A stretch of 64,000 nt of DNA, from NCBI RefSeq assembly GCF_963678635.1, contig NC_087065.1, positions 32,921,679 through 32,985,678 on the forward strand, read 5' to 3'. Made by a program: the position numbers and the translations under genes. The stretch is from Symsagittifera roscoffensis. Its lineage: Eukaryota > Xenacoelomorpha > Acoela > Convolutidae. How positions within the stretch are numbered: position 1 is the stretch's first letter; each line of letters opens with the position of its first letter. Shown piece after piece: positions 1-9,443 of this stretch. Below the pieces are notes generated by a model. The model did no database searches and was not told the DNA's origin. It saw only the letters and a list, made by a program, of their open reading frames with translations.

Positions 1-439
1 CATTGGAAGAAAAGATACATCAGAACTCTGCTCAGGACGAGGTTCCAGCGGAACTTGGATCCAAGGGGAACGGCACGAATTGACTAAAAAGTAAGTCTAC
101 TCCAGTACAATTGGTACAAGACTTCGCTAAACCGACCGGGACTCTTGATCGAGAAAAACTGTCGGAACTGTCCGATAGTTCGATTGAATAACCAGCAGTA
201 GGAAGCTCACTTATTGACCTTACCGTGATACAAGGGGTGTCAGGGAAGAAGGCAATGTATTCCTCGTTCTCGTAACAAGGCAAAAAACACTCTGGAAAAT
301 TTCATTCCGTTCACATGGCAGCAGGAACTGGTGACAACATCGACACTCAGGAAGAGGGAGATGATAACCAAGAAGTTGATGACTTTGGATCCAAATTGAT
401 ATTCAGAAGTTAAACCCATGAAGTCATGGTACCTGATAG

Positions 440-801
440 TTGAAAGATGGCTATTCCGATCAGTTTGGTACGGTCATAACGATCAACAGGGCCTCAAACA
501 GGATGCAACGTTCTAGTGAATTCCTGACAAAAGTCACTTCTGACACCCAAGCAGAAGCGACTAAGGTCATCAGGTCAGTGACTACACTGAGGGAAGTGGA
601 GGCGGACTATGAAAGACCTTTAAAACAGAGAGAAGCGGCACGGGTTTCAACTAACACCAAGCTGTCTGTCACAAATAAGATGACGCAACCACTGGTGACT
701 CCATTGGTCGTTGACAGGATGTCAATAGAGGAAGCCCTGACTAGGTTCATGGATAGAATGGGTGAGCAACAGGAACAGATTTCCAACAGAATGAGTGCAC
801 T

Positions 802-854
<53 letters not shown>

Positions 855-1560
855 GAGAGAGAGATAGTTTCACATTGAGAGAGAAAACTTGCGAGAGGAG
901 ATACAGCACAACAAACAGGAAGTCAGTCAAAGCGTGAAGCGCTTGACAGAGAGAACGGGTGATCCCTTGGCGAGAAACTTGTCACGAATGACTCAGGATG
1001 CCGAGCAAAGAGAGCAACGGTTGAGAGAAGACATGATCAACTTTGGAGTGAACAGGAGCAGACTCTTGGGATTCTCGATACTACGATAGACTCAATGATG
1101 AAAAGGCCAACTCATGCCATAATGGATAGATTAGATGGTTTCTGGTAACAAGGAGTGGGCCATCGAACAGAGGAGCACACTAGAGAAAAACGAGCAGAGA
1201 GACAAGAGTGCACTTCATTGAGCATTCAAATAGAGGAAGAGCGGTTGGATTCATTAGAGCAAAGGGTAATCCATCGAATAACGCCACTAGGAGTCACCTG
1301 CCGAGAAATCCAACGACCATCCACAGAGGGAGCTCTACTACTAGCCGGTCGGAAAAGTGATTCCTCGGGCTGGAATCACTCAAACCATGGACGAGATCAA
1401 CCTAGCGATCCTGGTAGAAGGGATGTTCCAGAGCCTCGAACATCTGATACTCACGATCAGACCGGATATTCTCGGACAGTGTCTGAACCTCCAAACAGAT
1501 ATTTGTAGTGTTCCTCGCAGGGTTGTCCTAGACCAAAGAGCGGAGCGAAAAGTCTAAAAG
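440..1560 (+). pseudogene. Gag-like N-terminal coiled-coil region of the Gypsy element
   Basis: Two overlapping frames (about 440-937 and 889-1089) and a third (about 1357-1557) read as Glu/Arg/Gln-rich helical protein with little hydrophobic core, as expected for a Gag N-terminal coiled coil. A GA-dinucleotide run codes for an Arg-Glu repeat in the middle and is where the frame slips. Sequence between 1090 and 1350 reads through several stops. I assign it to Gag only because it precedes the zinc knuckles and protease. The protein itself is not recognisable. Confidence 0.5.
798..866 (+). repeat. (GA)n microsatellite inside the gag-like frame
   Basis: About 65 bases of GA dinucleotide with single-base interruptions (one GC, one AAA). 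It encodes Arg-Glu repeats on the + strand and a Ser-Leu repeat on the - strand. The antisense frame through it is an artefact. Confidence 0.95.
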
Positions 1561-1739
1561 TGTAATCAACAAACTAATTATTGCAAAGGTGAATGCGACG
1601 GTTGTATAGATACATAGATAGAAGTCATGAAGCTGGATTAAGAAGTAGGAGACTTAACAGAAAGATAGGACTGCAGTGCGCTCACCTGTAGTTTCGTGAT
1701 ACTGTTGAACCAGTTTGGCTCGAGCTGCAAGGGGATCAA

Positions 1740-2460
1740 GCGATGATGCGCTTCGAGAAGCGTACGCAACGGGAAGAAGAGACCGCAGATAACATTGAAA
1801 ACCTGAGAAGAGGTCCTCATCTGGACGAGTCAAACAGTAGATTGAATTGGGCAATAGTTTCGAAATTCATTTATAGTGTGAAGAGAGCCTCTCTCAATCA
1901 AAGCACCAACGCCGGAAGAAATGCGACTGCAATTTAACGAATACATGTTGCTGATATCGAGTTAATACAAGAAAAATTATGGCAATTTTAATAATGGACC
2001 TGTGCAAAGCAGGATAATAAGAGACGATTTTGTGGAACTGCAGTTCCACGGACATGCATCATGTATCAGCATGTCCGACCTATAAACAAGACATGAAGGC
2101 GATCGGTGTTAGCCTTAAAGATGAACACGCGACGGGCATTGACCACGAAAGTTTAATGGGAGGGTTGATTGCAAAATTTGGCTCAGTTGTTTTGGTTTGC
2201 AACCAGGAGGGTCATTTTAAATAGGAGTGTCCATAATTTTGGAACACTGTGCCGGATATCAAGCATCTAAGCATGAAGACGCTTTGTCAGGCGTTAAGGA
2301 CAGCAAGGCAGCGGAAGCTCGGACAAAAGAAAAGCCTCTCGAACTGGCCACGAAAAAGATGCAGGCCGCACTGGATTATAATAGTGGAACGGAACCCGAG
2401 ACAGCGGCTCATGATTCTAAACTTGCTATAAAGCAGCGGCGATCGTTAGTATAAAGCAGC
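1740..2460 (+). pseudogene. Gag capsid/nucleocapsid remnant with zinc knuckles
   Basis: The frame at 1743-1937 gives a basic Gag-like segment. At 2030-2225 a first zinc-knuckle-like segment reads C-S-S-T-D followed by H-H-V-S-A-C. A second reads C-N-Q-E-G-H-F-K, interrupted by a TAG at 2222-2224 and followed by E-C. These are CCHC nucleocapsid knuckles, which bind packaged RNA. Frame 2227-2454 continues with a Lys/Ala/Glu-rich linker. The knuckles directly upstream of a protease support the Gag assignment. All pieces are frameshifted relative to each other. Confidence 0.65.
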
Positions 2461-2487
2461 GGCGATCGTTTACTATAAGCAGCGGCG
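2427..2487 (+). repeat. Three-copy tandem repeat, about 23 bp
   Basis: TATAAAGCAGCGGCGATCGT starts at 2427 and again at 2450. A third, shortened copy (TATAAGCAGCGGCG) starts at 2474. It sits in the decayed gag region and is one of several short local duplications in this window. Confidence 0.9.
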
Positions 2488-2839
2488 GAGATTTCAGCAG
2501 GATTTGGCGTTTAGATAAATAGAACAGAAAGTCAAGCTCACACTGGAAGTTGAGAGGGCTCAGGATCAGTTCAACGCCTTTGAGGCATCCACAGTGGAAG
2601 AAACGAAGGCACCGAGCAGTTTGAGCACGAACTTGATTTCGATCTCTGGGCTGACATTTCGGATGGTGCCTCAGGGCAGTAAGATACAATCGATAATCTC
2701 CGAGGCGGGCCTTCAGGTAATTAGGAATCTGAGTGAACGCTCGGAATTCACCATGATGCATCTGGACATTTATGTGGATTACCTGAGACAAGCAGAACCA
2801 CGCACTGTATCAATGGCTGTGCGCGCCATACTAATGACA

Positions 2840-3483
2840 GGTGGACCATGACACTCGGACCATTAAACTAATGTGGATGGGATTAGCATTTATAGGACAG
2901 CGACCAAATAGGACATATATTTTTGGGTCAAGAAGAGTTGAAGTTCCGCAGGCTTGGTCATGTTGCCATGATGGAACAAGATGTGGTAATCATTGGATAC
3001 GAAGCAAATATGGCTGCAAATCTGCTATTCAAGGACAGAAAGAAAATAGGAGTCAGAAGACTCGTAGACATACGAGCGGTAGTCATTTTGATGCCATTAC
3101 AGATATGGGAAAATATGGGTTTCACATGGAAGGACCTGATACCCACAAACTTAAGAATGGCAGCCACCAATCGCGGAGACATCTATGTAGTGGGGTGAAC
3201 TCCAAAAACAGTCCTCCAAATGTGAGGAAGGAACCTCTTGATGAATGTTCTCAAGCAAGAAAACCTCGATGATTCGGGTCAGTTCATTTTGGCGCGGGAC
3301 TTCTTTAGGAGCTTTGTTGTGACAATCTACAACAAAATTGTACTGACAAGAAAATATGTTGAACGACAAATAAACAGGATAAAAACTGATCAGAATAAAA
3401 TACCGATTTTTTTAGACAGAAAGGTAAAAGTACAGTCTAGGCAGGCAGCGGTAGCTGTTTTTACGATGAGTAACTTAAACTGA
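2840..3483 (+). pseudogene. Gypsy aspartic protease, catalytic triplet mutated
   Basis: Frame 2923-3198 has the retropepsin layout: a hydrophobic strand ending in the catalytic triplet, then A-V-V and M-P-L-Q-I-W. The expected D-T-G at 3067-3075 reads D-I-R, so the enzyme is inactive. Frame 3238-3483 continues with a protease C-terminal segment (Q-F-I-L-A-R-D-F) and a linker. The family cleaves the Gag-Pol polyprotein. A frameshift near 3200-3238 separates the two halves. Confidence 0.7.
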
Positions 3484-3900
3484 GTGACAGTAAACAAGTT
3501 TGCCTTGTGCGGAACCTCAACAGTCAAAGTTTAGGGGTTTTTCGTCACAACAAATGGGCTGTTTGTGAGTGCGTTGTAGAATGCACTGCAGACACCGATT
3601 TCATTCCAGCGTGGTAAAAAACTTGTTTACGATTTACCAATGTGGATTGACTATGAATAAATGCCAAATCTGAAGCAGCATCGAGTGGAGGATTGTCACA
3701 CTCACGCGAATGAAAATCTGATTTAAAAAAGAATTGATGAATCGAAATCTTTGAATAAAATTTTTTCAATGATTTCTGAAACAGATGAGGCTTATCGAAC
3801 TGCTCAAACTTTCCGGAATGCCCGTCGTCACGTCAATAAGAGTGTAACTGGCCGCCTCTACCGGAGACATGGCATTTAAGAGGTAAGATAGGGGACGGAG
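3484..3900 (+). other. Protease-RT linker of the Gypsy element, unassigned
   Basis: No domain is recognisable. Short Gypsy-like phrases appear in different frames, and position between protease and RT suggests the polyprotein linker. Multiple stops occur in all frames. Confidence 0.4.
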
Positions 3901-3904
3901 AGTT

Positions 3905-4720
3905 TGAGATGCTAAAAGGGGTTTTAAATCGAAACACAGACGTTTTTTTAAAACATAAAGCTGGTATTAGTTGCATGACACCGCACAAATCGGAGGATTG
4001 CCGAGCAGTAAAAGAAATGCTGCTCGAGGACGACATGATAGAACTCTCGAAGTCACCATGGGCATGTGGGGTCATCGAAGCCAAAAAGAACGTAGGACAA
4101 CTGAAATTCTCCTGCGATATTTGCTACCAAACGAGTTGATCATAAAGGATGCATATCAAGAACCACGCATAGATGAGAGCCTCTCAAAACTCGGAGATGG
4201 TAATTTTTTACCCACTTCGAATCCGGGTTCTGCCTATCAGCAGGTCCCCTTACGGAAACAGGACAGAGAGAATACGTAAGGGGACCTGCTGATAGGCAGA
4301 ACCCGGATCCGAAGTGGGTAAAAAATTACCATCTCCGAGTTTTGAGAGGCTCTCATCTATGCGTGGTTCAAGAGAGATTTGCGTGTGATTTGGGCCTGAA
4401 CCAGTGGAAGAGGATTCCGTTCGGCTTGTGCCATGCGACGAAGATCTTTCGGAGACTCATGTTCAGGCCTTGACTAGCATGTTAAAGAAAATGAGAAACT
4501 TGTGATGTGCTATGTAGATTATGAGGTGATAGTGACCCCCACTTTGACTGACAAACTTGATGAAAATTTTGACTGCATGAAGAGAACTGGCTTGAAGTGC
4601 AAACCCTCGAAATGCGAAATCCTTAAAGATTCACAAAAAAACACCTGGGAGGAATGGTGGATAAGCGTGGCGCGAGGTCGCATCCGGATGCGGTGGAGGC
4701 AGTGTTAACATGGAAGCCCC
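3905..4720 (+). pseudogene. Gypsy reverse transcriptase, broken and with mutated active site
   Basis: Frame 3909-4139 has the RT fingers entry (S-K-S-P-W-A-C-G-V). Frame 3971-4279 contains D-A-Y-Q-E-P-R-I-D-E-S-L, the standard Gypsy RT segment before motif A. After an inverted duplication the frame resumes at about 4370 with the Q-W-K-R-I-P-F-G-L-C segment, then frame 4502-4708 with the catalytic box at 4511-4522, which reads Y-V-D-Y where YVDD is expected. Several frameshifts and the Asp-to-Tyr change make it non-functional. The family copies element RNA to DNA. Confidence 0.85.
4160..4369. repeat. 95-bp inverted duplication inside the RT sequence
   Basis: Bases 4160-4254 reappear as the reverse complement at 4275-4369 with a single mismatch (left GAATCC, right complement GGATCC), separated by a 20-base spacer. 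The left arm is in the coding orientation of the RT. The right arm is an inserted inverted copy, after which the RT reading frame resumes. The near identity of the arms makes it a recent event compared with the decay around it. Confidence 0.97.
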
Positions 4721-4809
4721 ATAGAACAGACACGAAGCTTTCTAGGACTTGTGAATTATTTTTGAGAAGTCATTAAGGGGTACTCAGACAAAGTCTACCC
4801 GATGTAGCA

Positions 4810-5345
4810 GTTGATGCGCAACAGAGGAGTGAAGTGTGAATGGAATGAACGAGCTGACGAAGCCTTCGAGAACATCAAGCAGGAAATGTGTGAGGCGCCA
4901 GTGCTAGGCTTGCCCACATAGGAAGGCATGTATGTTCTCGACACTTATGCCTCATTAGTTATCGGAATACTGCATTATGCCTCAGTAGTTATCGGAATAC
5001 TGCTTTTATCGGAATACTGCATCAGAAACAAGAATGGAAGGATAGAACAGTTCTCCATCTCACTGCATATGGCAGTAAAGTACTAAGTGACACCGAGATG
5101 AAGTATGATGCGCCAAAAGCAGAGATGTTTGCGGTAGTCATGTTCGCTGAGAAGTATCGCGCTTTTTTAAGGAGCGCCCCCTTTAAGCTGCGAGTTGACA
5201 ACCTAGCCTTATTCTGGTTGAAAACGTAATTGATGGACCAGAGTTACATTGGTCGTTGGATTGAATGGCTACCATATGCTAATCGAACAGAGGGTGCGTG
5301 ACAAGCACCAGAATGCTGACAGTCTCAGAAAGAAAACTGAATTGT
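4810..5345 (+). pseudogene. Gypsy RNase H domain remnant
   Basis: Reading across frameshifts gives a tether (F-E-N-I-K-Q-E-M) followed by E-A-P-V-L-G-L-P, then the RNase H start M-Y-V-L-D-T-Y-A-S, and near the end R-D-K-H-Q-N-A-D-S-L. These match the usual Gypsy RNase H segments, including the final Asp of the N-A-D-x-L motif. The first catalytic D-A-S is changed to D-T-Y-A-S and followed by a local duplication. The domain removes the RNA strand during reverse transcription. This copy is inactive. Confidence 0.75.
4945..5022 (+). repeat. 29-bp tandem duplication plus partial third copy in RNase H
   Basis: TTATGCCTCATTAGTTATCG starts at 4945 and its near-copy starts at 4974. A shortened third copy (TTTTATCGGAATACTGCA) follows. 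It disrupts the RNase H frame. Confidence 0.9.
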
Positions 5346-6425
5346 GTGATAGAATGGATTATAAGCAAGCAATTAGGTAGAAATAAAGGAAGGTATCTCG
5401 TTTGTAGACGGCGAAACTTACGAAGCAATTCCTTTGTTGAAATGATTGGATAAGTCAGGACCTCCTATACGGGACTCCCTGAATTATCGGTGGAAAAGGC
5501 AGCAGAACTTAATATTTCATCCAAGAAGGAACCTGTACCCTTGAATTTGTTGCTATATTCAAAACTGCTTAAACAAGAACCTTCTTGTATGAACATAAAC
5601 AGCTTCTTATTGCTAGACAAAATGGTGCAGGTCACACTGGAGAAAATGCGGTTGCTGGGTGGATTGTTGGAAAGTGACGTAATTATAGATGATCCTAAAT
5701 GTACAACAGCTATGGCACCGCTCATTGTCAGTGATAAAGTACGGATGAAACCACCAAAACGTCAGCATTAGGAAATGGAAGGGATTGAGGACATTAGATC
5801 AACAACTAGTCTCCTCAATTCCTCAAAGTTTTTTAATGAGAACGTCGTACAGGAAAAAGGAACAAGAGATCGGGACTCAAATGATGACTGAGAAAAGTTG
5901 AGTCAAAACAATCGGTGAAAGATAATTCGTCTGGGGAGCCGGACACTGAAGTAAACGGAGACGTAGATAGACAAAACCCGGTGGACAAAGTTTTTTCCGG
6001 CGAATTTAGATGGATGAAATGACCAAGTACATCAGAATACACCATGGAGACGTGCTCCACTGTAGACTCACCTGTCGAGAATGTCCGAGGAAATCACAGA
6101 CAGAAACTCGAGCACGGCATCTGAATATAAGAAATGGCGATACACATATTGTTGGTAGAGACTCGGGCAAAAGACTTGGACTGGGAAATGTAGCAAAACC
6201 CTGATAGCGATCGCAACCTGTTTTTGAGTGAGAGAGTTTTTGATAACCCGGCAGATGACTTGGAGTTGAACAAGACAAAGCCACTGGCAAAGATTTGGCG
6301 TGACAAAATGGAAGATGACGCACATCAACCCGACGAGCTGAATAGTCATTTTGGAGTCATGAAGACATACTTGAAGGCGAGGTATAGACTATCAAAAATA
6401 ATCGTATGAAAAGTAGCTTAACAAG
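5346..6425 (+). other. RNase H to integrase spacer of the Gypsy element
   Basis: Frames 5490-5771 and 6010-6204 read as hydrophilic protein without a domain I recognise. They lie between RNase H and integrase in the coding orientation, so they are probably the polyprotein linker or a lineage-specific insert. Stops interrupt every frame. Confidence 0.4.
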
Positions 6426-7425
6426 GTGGACCGAAAATTGGAAACCAAGAAAAAGAGAACTGAACCAGGATGTTTACCGGCTCCTGAGGCAGTATTTTAC
6501 GCAGAAAGATGGGCGGTTATATCTGAACAAGGAAGGGATTGTGGCTTGCAAAAAGATAGAATAATAAAAGGTTCTGAAAAAATAAAAAAAAATATGCCGC
6601 AGCTCTGTCAGACGGAACTAATATTCAGGTCACTTGATCAGATGGGGGATCAAGGAATTGATAAGGTCATCAAGATGGTTTGAGCGTCCTGAGAAATGGA
6701 TCATTGCAGTCTGTCGTGCCAACATGTAAAAGATCCTAGAAATTTAAGTCTCCCATTGCATTCAATGGAGTCGTTCGCGCGATCATCTGATCAATACTTG
6801 ATAGCTAGACGACATGGGTGCTCGAAGAAATTTCAGTCAAATAATTGAACTGCTTTTGTAGGTGAGCTTATTATGGAGCTCATGAGACGTTCTCAGGTAG
6901 TCTAGGCTCACTCTACAAATTATCACACCAGCCGAACTGCTTAGTTGAAAGAGAAATTCGGACTCTGGTGTCGATGTTGAGGTTGAATTGCTCCCGATTC
7001 ATGACTGACTGGGATAGTTATTTTCCACAAGTAGTGGGAGCTTACAAAAGTACGCAGCCCTTAAATACAGGAATTAGTTCGCACATGATGTTGACTGAGC
7101 ATGAGAAAGTTACTGGGCATGTTGACAGGTCTATGTAAGAGATGCGATAAGACTTCAACAGGAGCTCTTTGACTTATGTAGACGCAGCAGGCAACACGCC
7201 AAGGCGAGGCAGAGGAAACGTTTGACAAAAAATTGCTAGTGGAGAAGCTTTTTCGGTAGGAGAATACGCGTGGGTTTTTCAGAAGGTGATCACACAAAAA
7301 TTTACTAAGAAACTCTTAAAGAAATGGAGGAAGCCATTTATGATAACGGAGGGACACCAGGAAGGACTTTTTATAGGCTCAGCACTGGCCGAACTCACAC
7401 TTTCAGATAATTAGGCCACAAAACT
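6426..7425 (+). pseudogene. Gypsy integrase remnant
   Basis: Frame 6426-6683 ends in G-D-Q-G-I-D-K-V-I, the usual tail of the HHCC zinc-binding region. After a decayed stretch the catalytic core resumes at about 6930-7110 with L-V-E-R-E-I-R-T-L, carrying the Glu of the DDE triad, then D-W-D-S-Y-F-P and A-Y-K-S-T-Q. At 7240-7390 a C-terminal domain reads V-G-E-Y-A-W-V-F followed by K-K-W-R-K-P-F, typical of the Gypsy integrase SH3-like tail. Integrase inserts the cDNA. Frameshifts and stops between the parts inactivate it. Confidence 0.8.
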
Positions 7426-8300
7426 CAAAACTCAGAAGACTGGTGTATACCTAAAAAAATGGTGGAGGGTGATTTTTTAATTTTGGAACCTACTTACTTA
7501 ATTATTGAGAAGGGAACCAGGGGAAGAAAACTATAAAATTGTGGTACTGGAAGAAGGAACAAACCCGACGTTGGACTTGGTTCAAATAAAATAATCGAGA
7601 CGGATAAAGAAACCTTGCCTTATGCAGAAGAGGATTGGGAAAACCCGGAGCATATAGAGGGTCTTAAGAACATGGAACCGGATCTACTTTTTTCGATGCA
7701 GACACAACGAAGTGACGGGGAGAGACCCGCAAAAAATATAATCACTATTGGGACAACTTTGTGGTACAGAAGAGACCTGAAGAGGCTAGCAGAAGACTTA
7801 GTGGGTCTAGAAGAAATAACCGCGTCACAGGAAGTAGACATTGTCGATGATCAAGACAATTAATGGCGCGACGATTGGTCGAAACCAGAAGTCGAGTTTG
7901 ATGACGAGCAACAGGAGTCATATGAGCTACAATTGTGGAACCTGCGCGTATTAGAGTGGTTGAATGAATTGACGCCATGCTCCAAAGAAACTTGTGTCAA
8001 AATTCAGGATGTAGACCGCGAGAGCATGAAATACATTAGGAATAACATACACGATCCTTCCAGGGCAGCTCAAGAAGGGCCATTATTCATTCCTGCATCC
8101 ATTTTCAACTTAGTATCAGGTATGCGATCGACAGAGACGTCAATGGATGTTTTTGTCTGGGGAGGAGTGGGGATAAGACTTACCCACACTGAAAAACTAT
8201 TTTGAAAAAAATAAGAATTGCTAGAGAAACAGGTGATTTAGAGGCAGAAACAGACGAAGACCCAAAAAAAACAGATATAGGGGGAGAAGTAGAGTCATAA
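7426..8300 (+). other. Post-integrase tail of the Gypsy element, unrecognised frames
   Basis: Frame 7615-7863 is acidic and frame 7933-8205 is a mixed sequence with no motif I know. Both are in the element's coding orientation directly after the integrase C-terminus, so they belong to the 3' extension that ends in the macro-like frame. No LTR-like repeat is visible. Confidence 0.4.
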
Positions 8301-8306
8301 TTTAGT

Positions 8307-8747
8307 TTGCCGAGTAAATTCTCAAGAAGCATAAACCTAAGAGATAGCGATTTTATACTCACGCATAGGACATGTGCGATAGCTTTCACTGCGGATATGA
8401 GTTATAGAACAGCACAAGCAGCCGACTTCAGAAAGCAGCGTTTTTACCAAGAAAATACCAGGAGTAAGGGGTGTGGCAGCTTTGCAACCGTTGTCTCACA
8501 AAAACCAGGGAGGTACTTATGCTTCATGGTGACGAGGGCAACGTAGAAGCACTACTCAGACCCTGATCATTTGGTTTTGTCCCTGACAAGACTAAGAGAC
8601 TTCTTTGCGGAGAGGGGAGTAAAAGAACTCTTGCTTCCTGTTTACGACCCAAACAGAAGACGACTGCAATCTCGGGATTTGTACGCGCTTATACATGTAA
8701 TCTTTTCGGATACTAACTTAGAAATGTATCTACATAAGAAATATTAA
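8307..8747 (+). pseudogene. Macro-domain-like 3' reading frame of the Gypsy element
   Basis: One frame runs 146 codons to the TAA at 8745-8747 with a single internal TAG at 8544-8546. Its layout follows macro domains of the OARD1/Poa1 type: an A-I-A-F-T-A-D-M strand with F-R-K after it, a central G-R-Y-L-C-F-M-V-T-R strand (matching the family's Y-L-I-T-K), a helix of the form L-T-R-L-R-D-F-F with G-V-K-E-L-L-L-P following, and a final helix/strand pair I-F-S-D-T-N-L-E-M-Y. Family members bind or hydrolyse ADP-ribose conjugates. The glycine-rich ADP-ribose loops are missing: Y-R-T-A-Q-A replaces the usual G-x-G-I-A, and D-P-N-R-R-R replaces G-C-G-L-D. Binding activity is therefore doubtful. 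The assignment is by eye. Confidence 0.55.
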
Positions 8748-9104
8748 TTAAGTATAGGATGAGTGTGGGTTATGTGTATTGTTATGTGTTTTGTTATAAG
8801 GATTATAGGTTTGGAAGAGTTAGTGGCCACAAAAATTTAACCTAAAACTTCAGGAAATGATCCAAAGCGTGGACTGTCTATTCTATGATCAAATTTTATG
8901 ATTTAAGACTGAATTCAATTTTATCTTATGAAAAAAATTTGAATCTGGCTGTTTTTGATAAATTTTTAATTAGGAATTGAGGTAATGTTGATCAGATGAG
9001 ATATTCATGACCTTATTTCTAGATCCTGGTTGATCGAATTTAATCTCCAATTTAATTATTTTTGTGAATCAATTTATCAAAATTAAAAACCGAGCTGAAC
9101 CGGA
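8748..9104. other. AT-rich spacer between two retroelement remnants
   Basis: No coding signal or recognisable terminal repeat. It could hold the decayed 3' end of the first element and the leader of the next. Confidence 0.5.
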
Positions 9105-9443
9105 ATGGATAACTTTATCGAATTGATGGATTTAACCGAGGACTACGTAGAAACAGTCATAAACGATCTCCGTCGCCGGTTACGCGAAAGAGAATACGTC
9201 CAGGATGACCCCGAGGTAGTCATGTTGACAACCGCTCTGACAAAAAATCTGGGGCTTGACAACCCTGGGGACCACCCCACGGTAGTTTTGGTGATTGCAG
9301 CTTGGGGCGATGCGGGAGTGTTGGACCGACCGACTGCCCATGCCTGCGCGCCAAAAAATGGAGGAATGGAGCGCTCTCTGGAATCGAGTTGGCGCACGAA
9401 CCTGGGTTGGGTACTGCGAGAACGTAACAGCTCGGAGAGATAG
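9105..9443 (+). pseudogene. Unrecognised 112-codon frame at the start of the second element
   Basis: The ATG at 9105 opens a frame of 112 codons, the first about 40 of which are strongly charged and helix-like. From about codon 75 the sequence looks low-complexity, and a frame 3' of the stop (about 9455-9560) continues with a Lys/Glu-rich run encoded by GAAGAAGAAG. It may be the N-terminus of a Gag-type protein. I do not recognise a family. Confidence 0.3.

Larger units (their letters stand above)
1..8750 (+). mobile_element. Degenerate Ty3/Gypsy LTR retrotransposon
   Basis: Fragments of a Ty3/Gypsy polyprotein appear in canonical order on the + strand: gag-like coiled coil and zinc knuckles, aspartic protease, reverse transcriptase, RNase H, integrase, then a 3' reading frame resembling a macro domain. 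Each domain is broken by stops and frameshifts, and the protease and RT active sites are mutated, so the copy is dead. I found no convincing LTR pair. The 5' end probably lies outside the window, and bases 1-439 contain no domain I recognise. Domain order (IN after RT/RNase H) is the Ty3/Gypsy order and not the Ty1/Copia order. Confidence 0.85.

Noticed and set aside
607-930. 107-codon minus-strand frame with a Ser-Leu-Ser-Leu run
   Set aside because: Antisense of the GA microsatellite in the gag-like region.
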